Program-made: the position numbers and the translations under genes
Notes under the pieces: model-generated
Seen by the model: only the letters and a program-made list of their open reading frames with translations
Databases searched by the model: none
What the model was told of the DNA's origin: nothing
Shown: in pieces, positions 1-4,642 of the stretch
Numbering within the stretch: position 1 is the stretch's first letter
Layout: each line of letters begins with the position of its first letter
Assembly: GCA_017940445.1 (NCBI GenBank)
Contig: JAGAYQ010000006.1
Span: 1 to 5,297 of the forward strand
Origin: Pyramidobacter sp.
GTDB taxonomy: Bacteria; Synergistota; Synergistia; Synergistales; Dethiosulfovibrionaceae
DNA: 5,297 nt
Direction of reading: 5' to 3'

Positions 1-860
1 CGCTGCTGGCGGCAGCGGGGCTGGCGGCGCTTGGGGACAAGCTGCCGGGAACGGTAGAAGTGTTTGGCACGCCGGCAGAGGAGACGTATGGCGGCAAGGT
101 GGTCATGGCCGAGCGGGGCGCGTTCGACGGGCTGGATTTCGCGATGATGATCCACTGCTCGGGCGGGACCAGCGGCGTTCCCTACCGGGCGCTGGCCTGC
201 CGGGGCTATGAGTTCACGTTCGAGGGCACAAGCGCTCACGCGGCTTCCGCGCCGTGGAAGGGCGTGAACGCGCTGAACGCGGTGCGCATCCTCTTTGATT
301 CGCTCGACATGTGGCGTCAGCATCTGCGGCCCGAGGTGCGGATCATGGGGATCGTCACGGAGGGCGGCTATGCGCCCAACATCGTGCCCGAGCGGGCAGT
401 AGCCCGCTTCCATCTGCGCGCGCCGGAGCAGGACATGGAGGAGGACCTGATCGCCAAGGCGCTTGACTGTGCGCGCGGCGCGGCGCTGTGCACGGGCACG
501 AAGGTGAGCTGGAAGCTGTTTGAGGAGCCGTTCGACTCGATGAAGGTGAATCCTGCCGCCGAGCATATGGTGCAGGCGGTGTTCGACTCGTTCGGCGAGC
601 CGACGGTCCCCGTTTTTCCGCCGTCGGGATCGACCGACGTGGGCAACGTGTCGTGGAAGTGCCCCGCGCTCCAGCCCAAGCTGGATATCTCCGGCGGGCA
701 GTACGTGGCCGGGCACACGCGCGAATTCCTGGCGGCAGCCACGTCGCCTTCGGTGCACCCGCGCATCGTCCTGGGGGCAAAGATCCTCGCCAAAAGCATG
801 CTCACGGTGCTGACGGACGACGAGACGGCCGCGGCGATCCGCGCCGATTTTGATAAATGA
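1..860 (+). CDS. M20 family amidohydrolase, AbgB/PM20D2-like (5' end outside window)
   Basis: The reading frame is open from base 3 to the TGA at 858-860, giving 285 visible residues. Family members are usually about 390-430 residues, so roughly the first third lies upstream and the GTG at 60 is an internal Val codon, not a start. M20 metallopeptidases of this branch hydrolyse an amide bond next to an amino acid (AbgB acts on p-aminobenzoyl-glutamate, PM20D2 on dipeptide-like substrates), probably in the cytoplasm with two divalent metals. Visible signatures are GTPAEE at residues 22-27, carrying the catalytic and metal-binding Glu pair, then GGK, and a conserved His at 51 (MMIH). The dimerisation domain follows, with SAHA around 78-80 and GGYAPNIVP. 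GSTDVG has its Asp at 212, and AGHTREF has the C-terminal His at 238. The first metal-binding motif is not in view. The exact substrate cannot be told. A terminator lies about 125 bases after the stop. The family call is firm; the subfamily is less so. Confidence 0.9.
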   Translation, partial: LLAAAGLAALGDKLPGTVEVFGTPAEETYGGKVVMAERGAFDGLDFAMMIHCSGGTSGVPYRALACRGYEFTFEGTSAHAASAPWKGVNALNAVRILFDSLDMWRQHLRPEVRIMGIVTEGGYAPNIVPERAVARFHLRAPEQDMEEDLIAKALDCARGAALCTGTKVSWKLFEEPFDSMKVNPAAEHMVQAVFDSFGEPTVPVFPPSGSTDVGNVSWKCPALQPKLDISGGQYVAGHTREFLAAATSPSVHPRIVLGAKILAKSMLTVLTDDETAAAIRADFDK

Positions 861-890
861 CCGATTTTTTGCCGCGGGCAGGCACGATTA

Positions 891-912
891 TGTTAATTCT
901 GTTCAATTAGCA
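891..912. repeat. Imperfect AT-rich palindrome, possible operator
   Basis: TGTTAATT (891-898) and AATTAGCA (905-912) form an inverted repeat with one G/T mismatch around a 6-base centre. It lies 30 bases after the amidohydrolase stop and ahead of the terminator. It could be a protein-binding site or a weak RNA hairpin. No function can be assigned from the sequence. Confidence 0.35.
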
Positions 913-985
913 ACAAAAACATCTGCCATCTAAAACAGTAATGTTCATGAAAACAATTATTTCAAATATTCCCTTCAACTTTAAT

Positions 986-1032
986 AAAATCTCAGCTCAC
1001 CGCACAAGGTGGCTGAGATTTTCTGTTTTTTT
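986..1032 (+). terminator. Rho-independent terminator after the amidohydrolase gene
   Basis: The left arm at 986-1001 pairs with the right arm at 1008-1022 around the loop GCACAA, with a single bulged T in the left arm. The core stem is ATCTCAGC against GCTGAGAT. A run of seven T follows at 1026-1032. A-rich bases on the left arm might also give weak function on the opposite strand. It should end the transcript that includes the amidohydrolase, which leaves a 3' untranslated part of about 125 bases. Confidence 0.88.
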
Positions 1033-1082
1033 AAATTCCTCGAAAAATGGCAAAAATTCTTATAGCGCAAAGCGTAATTTCG

Positions 1083-1091
1083 TGGTAGAAT
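1083..1091 (+). promoter_or_regulatory. Possible extended -10 promoter for the alpha/beta-hydrolase gene
   Basis: TGGTAGAAT fits the extended -10 pattern TGn plus TAnAAT (hexamer TAGAAT at 1086-1091). No good -35 lies 16-18 bases upstream; that position is taken by the TTATAGCG octamer at 1060-1067 and the bases just after it. Because a strong terminator sits at 986-1032, the downstream gene needs its own promoter, which supports the call. The predicted start near 1098 gives a leader of about 85 bases. Confidence 0.4.
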
Positions 1092-1162
1092 AAACTAAGT
1101 TTCGAATATAAGTAAATTTCGTTCTGGCACCCGGCGGGGCCGAGTCCTCGCTCTCATCATGC

Positions 1163-1173
1163 AGGAAAGGAGA
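1163..1173 (+). promoter_or_regulatory. Shine-Dalgarno site that fixes the hydrolase start at 1183
   Basis: AGGAAAGGAGA contains AAGGAG about 9-10 bases before the ATG at 1183. The in-frame ATG at 1159 lies upstream of this site and has no purine-rich site of its own, so the 1183 start is preferred. Confidence 0.8.
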
Positions 1174-1182
1174 CTGAACGCC

Positions 1183-2112
1183 ATGAATGCCAGCACACTC
1201 GTCGGTGAGGTCGTCGGTTGCGAAGCCTTCAAGGGCTTCGGTCCGCTCCTCTTTCCGGCGCCGCTTCACAGGGAGGAGCGGCGTCTCGCTCTCGACCACA
1301 TGGAGGCGCTGTTCCCGCGCCATCGGAACATCTGCGTCAGCGAGACGCTCCGCGTGCTCAACTTTATGCTTCGGCTCAGCAAACACGGTGTGCAATATTT
1401 TTATGACATCTATTCCGAGAAGGAAAAGCGGCGCACATCGTCGAAGGCCCACACGGGGCTGTTCTTTTTCCGCGGCGTGCGCGGCGCTCCGTTCGCGCTC
1501 ATCACGCCCGGCTGCGGCGAATACGTCGCGACGCTGCACGAGGGGCTTCCCTGCGCGGTCGAGCTGATCCGTCCCGGCTACAATGCCTTCACGCTCCAGT
1601 ATCGGCCCGGAGGGCTGGCAGAGATCTGCGAGGATCTTGCCGCGGCGATCTCGTTCATCTTCTCACACGCCGAAGAGTTCGGCGTGGCCGCGGAAGGCTA
1701 TGCGCTCTGGGGCAGCTCGGCCGGTGCCGACGCGGCTGCCTACCTGGCCAGCTACGGTCCGCGCGCGTTCGGCGGGGACGATCTGCCGCGCCCGTGTGCA
1801 CTGGTCATGCAGTACTCGTCTCACTCCAACCATACGCGCCGGGAGCCGCCGACATTTGCCTGCACAGGCGGCAGCGACAGGGCGCTCAGCCTGACGATGA
1901 AAAAGCGGATCGATGTGCTGGCTTCCTATGGCATCGACGCGGAATTCCACGAATACCCGCAGGTTGAAAACGGCTTCGGCCTGGGAACGGGGACTGAAGC
2001 CGAGGGCTGGCTGCAGGATGCCGTCGTCTTCTGGAAGCGTCATCTGCCGCCGGCCGTGCGCCGTCTTCTGCGCCGCAAGCCGGCCGTGCGCCTGCTCAAC
2101 CGCCTCTCGTAA
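1183..2112 (+). CDS. Alpha/beta-hydrolase, acetyl-esterase/lipase (COG0657-like), catalytic His apparently replaced
   Basis: A 309-residue protein by the preferred start (317 from the ATG at 1159). No signal peptide is evident, so it is probably cytoplasmic. After an N-terminal extension of about 90 residues comes a typical hydrolase core. GCGEY at 110-114 stands where the oxyanion-hole motif GGGY/F is expected, followed by HEG and GYNAFTLQYR. The nucleophile elbow GSSAG is at 177-181 with Ser179. GGSD puts the acid Asp at 232. The segment ENGFGLGTGTEAEGW is the region where relatives, as I recall them, have HGFGLGTGT, so the expected catalytic His is Asn263. Relatives are thought to deacylate small esters or thioesters; the true substrate is unknown. 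If Asn263 is real, the enzyme may be inactive as an esterase or may use another base. Residues 290-309 form a basic tail built of two related 10-residue units. The gene is transcribed alone between two terminators and converges on the iclR-type gene. Confidence 0.85.
   Translation: MNASTLVGEVVGCEAFKGFGPLLFPAPLHREERRLALDHMEALFPRHRNICVSETLRVLNFMLRLSKHGVQYFYDIYSEKEKRRTSSKAHTGLFFFRGVRGAPFALITPGCGEYVATLHEGLPCAVELIRPGYNAFTLQYRPGGLAEICEDLAAAISFIFSHAEEFGVAAEGYALWGSSAGADAAAYLASYGPRAFGGDDLPRPCALVMQYSSHSNHTRREPPTFACTGGSDRALSLTMKKRIDVLASYGIDAEFHEYPQVENGFGLGTGTEAEGWLQDAVVFWKRHLPPAVRRLLRRKPAVRLLNRLS
2049..2108 (+). repeat. 30-bp tandem duplication encoding the hydrolase C-terminal tail
   Basis: A 14-base string, GCCGGCCGTGCGCC, occurs at 2049-2062 and again at 2079-2092, exactly 30 bases apart. 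In frame it encodes PAVRRLLRRK followed by PAVRLLNRLS, two related 10-residue units that end the protein. The second halves have diverged at the DNA level, so the duplication is not recent or is under selection for an amphipathic basic helix. Confidence 0.75.
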
Positions 2113-2128
2113 GGGGCTGTCAGCATAT

Positions 2129-2169
2129 AAAAAAATCTCTGCCGCTCAGTTCGCGGCAGAGATTTTTTT
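2129..2169. terminator. Perfect bidirectional Rho-independent terminator between convergent genes
   Basis: A 17-base arm at 2129-2145 (seven A then TCTCTGCCGC) is perfectly complementary to 2153-2169 around the 7-base loop TCAGTTC. It gives a GC-rich core with a T run on the 3' side on either strand. It lies 16 bases after the hydrolase stop and 39 bases beyond the iclR-type stop, so it can end both convergent transcripts. Confidence 0.95.
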
Positions 2170-2208
2170 ATCAGATACTTTTCTTTCTCTTTTATGAACA
2201 GGGTGTGT

Positions 2209-2949
2209 CTACATGTTCTTCAGGCGCTCAAGCAGCTTGTCTGCGGCGTCCTGAAGCATCTTGCGGTAGGCGTCGAAATGCGGCTCGACCTGATCCTTCT
2301 CGCCGCCGATGGAAAGCACGGCGATGACGCTCTCGTCGGGATTGAGCAGCGGCACGGCGATCTCGGAGCAGCCGTCGACGAGCTCGTCGGTGCTGGTCGC
2401 CCAGCCCCGGGCGCGGATGGCGCCGACTTCGGCCTGGAGCTCCTTGGAGCCGGTGATCGTCTTGCCGGCGTAACTCTTGAGGTCAGAATAATAGATATAT
2501 TTCTGCAGGGGCTCCGGTGCATAAGCGAGCAGGACCTTTCCGGCGGCGGAAACGTGCAGGTCGTACAGGCGCGGATGCCTCAGGACGAACTCGGACACGT
2601 TCTCAGGCACGGACTGTGCCAGCGTGAGTGCACCGAAGCCGTCAAGGATGCCAAGCAGTGCGGCGTTGCCCGTCTTCTTGCACAGGTCCTTGAGCAGGTC
2701 CTGCGAGTGATTGATCAGCGCCACGCGCAGCGCCCAGCCGTTGGACTGACCGAGCAGCTTATAGCCGATGCGGTAGCCCTGCGTGCGCTTGTCCTGCACG
2801 ACCCAGCCGCTGCCTTCCATCGCCGACAGGAAGCGCTGCACCGTGCTCTTGGGGATGCCGGTACGCACGCCCAGCTCGCGAACCCCGATCTCGCCGCCGT
2901 CTGCAAGCAGCGTTTCAATCAGCGCCATGATGTTGTGAGTTGAATTCAT
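2209..2949 (-). CDS. IclR-family transcriptional regulator
   Basis: A 246-residue protein, the usual length for the family. An N-terminal winged helix-turn-helix covers about residues 5-65, with the recognition helix near 33-47 (PKSTVQRFLSAME) and the wing near GYRIG at 58-62. An effector-binding domain follows, about 80-243. It shows LHVSAAGKVLLA at 131-142, matching the family pattern LH.tA.GK..LA, and GWATSTDEL then DGCSEIAVPLL at 182-202. These proteins are cytosolic dimers or tetramers that bind palindromic operators and respond to small carboxylic or aromatic acids. The start at 2949 is chosen because GAGAGGG lies 7 bases ahead, and because the longer frame from the ATG at 3024 would begin inside the predicted promoter, upstream of the expected transcript start. 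It is divergent from the capA-like operon and convergent with the hydrolase, and probably regulates itself plus one of these neighbours. The effector is unknown. Confidence 0.95.
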   Translation of the reverse strand: MNSTHNIMALIETLLADGGEIGVRELGVRTGIPKSTVQRFLSAMEGSGWVVQDKRTQGYRIGYKLLGQSNGWALRVALINHSQDLLKDLCKKTGNAALLGILDGFGALTLAQSVPENVSEFVLRHPRLYDLHVSAAGKVLLAYAPEPLQKYIYYSDLKSYAGKTITGSKELQAEVGAIRARGWATSTDELVDGCSEIAVPLLNPDESVIAVLSIGGEKDQVEPHFDAYRKMLQDAADKLLERLKNM

Positions 2950-2956
2950 GGACAGA

Positions 2957-2963
2957 CCCTCTC
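2957..2963 (-). promoter_or_regulatory. Shine-Dalgarno site that fixes the iclR-type start
   Basis: On the - strand, GAGAGGG ends 7 bases before the ATG at 2949-2947. It supports this start over the upstream in-frame ATG at 3024. Confidence 0.8.
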
Positions 2964-3014
2964 TTCCTCTTTTTATAAAAATATTTGTTTCTCTTCTAAT
3001 ACTGCTCTTCGTGA

Positions 3015-3043
3015 AATATAACATGACCTATACATAATGTCAA
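3015..3043 (-). promoter_or_regulatory. Near-consensus sigma70-type promoter of the iclR-type gene
   Basis: On the - strand, TTGACA (3043-3038) is followed by a 17-base spacer and TATATT (3020-3015). The -35 is a perfect consensus match and the -10 matches at five of six positions. The expected transcript start is near 3008, giving a leader of about 60 bases. Inverted repeats lie over the spacer and the -35, which would suit autorepression. Confidence 0.9.
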
Positions 3044-3053
3044 GGGATTTATG
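3024..3053. promoter_or_regulatory. Inverted repeats over the iclR promoter, candidate autoregulatory operator
   Basis: Two overlapping inverted repeats are visible: TGAC (3024-3027) with GTCA (3039-3042), and CATAA (3033-3037) with TTATG (3049-3053). Each pair is separated by 11 bases. They cover the spacer and the -35 of the promoter. IclR-family proteins usually bind imperfect palindromes and often repress their own gene, so an operator here is plausible, but the arms are short. Confidence 0.35.
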
Positions 3054-3101
3054 CACTTTTTCAAACGTTTTAACCCGCTTTTGTTGTATTATTTATGTAT
3101 A
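3029..3101. repeat. Nine-base inverted repeat pair spanning the divergent region
   Basis: TATACATAA at 3029-3037, inside the iclR promoter spacer, is repeated as its exact reverse complement TTATGTATA at 3093-3101. The centres are 64 bases apart. The half-site TTATG also occurs at 3049-3053 between them. This could be a paired regulator-binding arrangement. The region is AT-rich, so chance remains possible. Confidence 0.4.
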
Positions 3102-3139
3102 TCTAAGTAAAGTTTTTTCGCTTTCGGGCACTATTCTCA

Positions 3140-3185
3140 TTATAGCGTAAAATTCGATTTCCGGCCACCGCGCTGCTTTATAGCG
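3140..3185. repeat. Two copies of the octamer TTATAGCG
   Basis: TTATAGCG occurs at 3140-3147 and 3178-3185, 38 bases apart. A third copy on the same strand lies in the other + strand upstream gap at 1060-1067. All three are in intergenic DNA and each is soon followed by a TTCG-containing stretch. Function is unknown. Confidence 0.4.
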
Positions 3186-3277
3186 TGTTTTTCGTTTTTC
3201 GAGAATGTTCATAGACACCGGGCATATAGAAAGCTCGTTCAGGTTCCGTTTTTCCCCTTTCGGAAAAGGAAGGATGA

Positions 3278-3286
3278 TGAGATAAT
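3278..3286 (+). promoter_or_regulatory. Possible extended -10 promoter for the capA-like operon
   Basis: TGAGATAAT fits TGn followed by GATAAT, five of six matches to the -10 consensus. The -35 position is poor (TTTCGG or TTCGGA). Transcription would start near 3293 and give a leader of about 65 bases that includes the hairpins at 3328-3348. TATAGA at 3225-3230 is an alternative -10 without a good -35. Confidence 0.3.
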
Positions 3287-3327
3287 AAAAGAAGTGCTGA
3301 TTAAATACACTATGTCCTGAAAAAACT

Positions 3328-3348
3328 GGGGTTCGTCCCCCTGAGGGG
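3328..3348 (+). promoter_or_regulatory. Two competing hairpins at the capA-like ribosome-binding site
   Basis: GGGG (3328-3331), CCCCC (3337-3341) and GGGG (3345-3348) lie in series. The C run can pair with the first G run through the loop TTCGT, or with the second G run through the loop CTGA or TGA. The second G run is part of GAGGGG, the only Shine-Dalgarno-like sequence ahead of the ATG at 3358, so the second pairing would hide it and the first would free it. The stems are only four GC pairs long, so regulation is a hypothesis. Confidence 0.4.
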
Positions 3349-3357
3349 AAGTGTTTC

Positions 3358-4641
3358 ATGAAAAAATTGCTTGCCGCACTGGCGCTGCTTGCGCTGTACG
3401 CTTTTCCGGCTTTCGTGGCTCAGCCCGGACGCGCGACGCTGCTGTTCACGGGCGACCTGATGGCACATTCGCCGCAGCTGGCTGTGGCCCGGCGCAAAAA
3501 GGGCTACGACTTTGCGCCGTCGTTTTCCGCCGTCAGGCCGATTATCACTGCCGCCGACCTGGCCGTCGGCAACTTCGAGACGACGCTCGGCGGGGGAAAG
3601 GGCGGCTACACGGGCTATCCGTGCTTCAGCACGCCTGACGAATTCGCCGACGCTCTCAAAAACGCCGGTTTCGACGTGCTCACGACTGCGAACAATCACT
3701 GCATGGACCGCCGCTTCGCCGGGCTGAAGCGCACATCGGAGCAGCTGCAGGCCAAAGGTTTTGACACCTGCGGCACCTATGCGGCTTCTGATGACCGCGC
3801 GACGGTGCTCGTGCGCGAGGTGAACGGCGTGAAGATCGCTCTGCTGGCCTGGACCTACGGCACCAACGGCATCCCCGTGCCGGAAGACAAACAGTGGTCG
3901 GTGGCCCGGCTGGAAGCTGCCAGCGAGGACATGGCCCGCGCCCGCGCGCTCAGTCCCGATTTCATCGTCGCGATGCCGCACATCGGCATCGAATACGCGC
4001 TGACGCCGCCAAAATACGTGGTCAGCTTTGTCGAAAAGCTGCTGAAATGGGGCGCGAACGCCGTGATCGCCTCGCATCCTCATGTCGTCCAGCCGCTGGA
4101 GCTGCGGATACCGGCTTCGGGCGACGCACCGCCCGCGCTCGTAGCGTGGTCGATGGGCAACTTCATCTCCAACCAGCGGCCCGCGCCGCGCGACATGGGC
4201 GTGATCGCCCGTCTGACGCTGGTCAAGTCGGGCGATGTGACGCGCATCGTCTCTGCCGACGCGATCCCCACCTGGGTGCAGGTGCGCACGGCTCAAGGAG
4301 CGCGCACTTCGCGCGTGCTGCCGCTCACATCGGCGCTGAAAAAGCCGGGCGCTTTTCAGATCTCGGCCGCCGATCTGAAGCGGCTGAATGAAGCGCACCG
4401 CGATTTTACCAGCCGCGTGCTGGGCGCTCCCGTGCCGCTGAAAAACGCCAAGACGGCCTATGCGCTGACAGCTTCGTCGGCCGACCGTTTCTCGACGGCG
4501 CAGTTCGAGCTGCGCGAGAAGCGCCGCCGCGAAGCCCTCTCCGCCGACAGGCGTCCCGCATCCGGGAAAAAGCCTCTTCGCAGACATCCCGCTCCCAGGA
4601 GAAAAAGAACGATAGAAAAAATCCACAAGGAGGAACTGTAA
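3358..4641 (+). CDS. CapA family (PGA_cap) metallophosphatase-like exported protein
   Basis: A 427-residue protein. A short hydrophobic N-terminus (MKKLLAALALLALYAF, residues 1-21) is a signal peptide or uncleaved anchor, so the domain should be outside the cytoplasmic membrane. The PGA_cap domain, with a calcineurin-like metallophosphatase fold, covers about 27-280. Its motif order is typical: FTGDLMAH 30-37, GNFETTL 71-77, TTANNHCMD 109-117, MPHIGIEY 206-213, SHPHVVQPLE 239-248 and SMGNFISNQ 265-273, which together supply the expected Asp, Asn, Glu and His ligands. CapA/PgsA proteins take part in poly-gamma-glutamate capsule synthesis or export in Bacillus, but stand-alone homologues like this are of unproven function, and no capB or capC is in view. 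The last 42 residues (386-427) are a highly basic tail with 17 Lys or Arg. The gene leads a two-gene operon with the dipeptidase. The start is set by the hydrophobic N-terminus and a GAGGGG site. Confidence 0.9.
   Translation: MKKLLAALALLALYAFPAFVAQPGRATLLFTGDLMAHSPQLAVARRKKGYDFAPSFSAVRPIITAADLAVGNFETTLGGGKGGYTGYPCFSTPDEFADALKNAGFDVLTTANNHCMDRRFAGLKRTSEQLQAKGFDTCGTYAASDDRATVLVREVNGVKIALLAWTYGTNGIPVPEDKQWSVARLEAASEDMARARALSPDFIVAMPHIGIEYALTPPKYVVSFVEKLLKWGANAVIASHPHVVQPLELRIPASGDAPPALVAWSMGNFISNQRPAPRDMGVIARLTLVKSGDVTRIVSADAIPTWVQVRTAQGARTSRVLPLTSALKKPGAFQISAADLKRLNEAHRDFTSRVLGAPVPLKNAKTAYALTASSADRFSTAQFELREKRRREALSADRRPASGKKPLRRHPAPRRKRTIEKIHKEEL
4627..4633 (+). promoter_or_regulatory. Strong Shine-Dalgarno of the dipeptidase gene, inside the capA-like gene
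   Basis: AAGGAGG lies 9 bases before the ATG at 4643 and within the last codons (Lys-Glu-Glu) of the capA-like gene. It decides the dipeptidase start and suggests coupled translation. Confidence 0.9.
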
Positions 4642-4642
4642 C

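Larger units (their letters stand above)
861..1182. other. AT-rich intergenic region between amidohydrolase and alpha/beta-hydrolase
   Basis: This gap of about 320 bases has no convincing gene. In order it holds an imperfect palindrome (891-912), an intrinsic terminator (986-1032), a TTATAGCG octamer (1060-1067), two copies of AATTTCGT (1076-1083 and 1115-1122) with a related AGTTTCGA at 1099-1106, a possible extended -10 element (1083-1091) and the Shine-Dalgarno of the next gene. A - strand frame that reaches into it from 1539 is a shadow of the hydrolase gene. Confidence 0.7.
2950..3357. other. Divergent regulatory region between the iclR-type gene and the capA-like gene
   Basis: About 400 AT-rich bases with no convincing gene. 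On the iclR side it carries a near-consensus - strand promoter (3015-3043) overlapped by inverted repeats. The middle holds a distant inverted copy of one of these (3093-3101), two TTATAGCG octamers (3140-3147 and 3178-3185) and a tandem GTTTTTC pair (3187-3200). The capA side has a small CCTTT/AAAGG hairpin near 3256-3269, a possible extended -10 (3278-3286) and two mutually exclusive GC hairpins at the ribosome-binding site (3328-3348). An 88-codon - strand frame (3359-3093) has no ribosome-binding site and no recognisable domain, and is not called as a gene. Confidence 0.75.

Noticed and set aside
60..62. GTG as a start codon for the first gene
   Set aside because: The frame is open upstream to the window edge, and the protein family has about 130 more residues, including metal-binding motifs, before this point.
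1060..1539. A 159-codon - strand frame overlapping the hydrolase 5' end
   Set aside because: It runs antisense through conserved hydrolase sequence, has no ribosome-binding site, and would read through the hydrolase promoter region.
2194..2943. A 249-codon + strand frame covering almost the whole iclR-type gene
   Set aside because: The opposite strand encodes a full-length IclR protein with promoter, ribosome-binding site and all family motifs. The + frame starts just after a terminator and shows no family features.
2950..3024. Longer iclR-type product starting at the ATG at 3024
   Set aside because: The extra 25 codons lie over the predicted transcript start and the -10 region is only a few bases away, they match no family sequence, and they include the good Shine-Dalgarno of the ATG at 2949.
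3081..3109. TTGTTG with TAAGTA at 17-base spacing as a capA promoter
   Set aside because: The -10 match is poor and the site would leave a leader of about 240 bases. It is weaker than the extended -10 at 3278-3286.
3093..3359. An 88-codon - strand frame in the intergenic gap
   Set aside because: Its ATG overlaps the capA-like start codon, there is no Shine-Dalgarno ahead of it, and the product has no recognisable features. A real small gene cannot be fully excluded.
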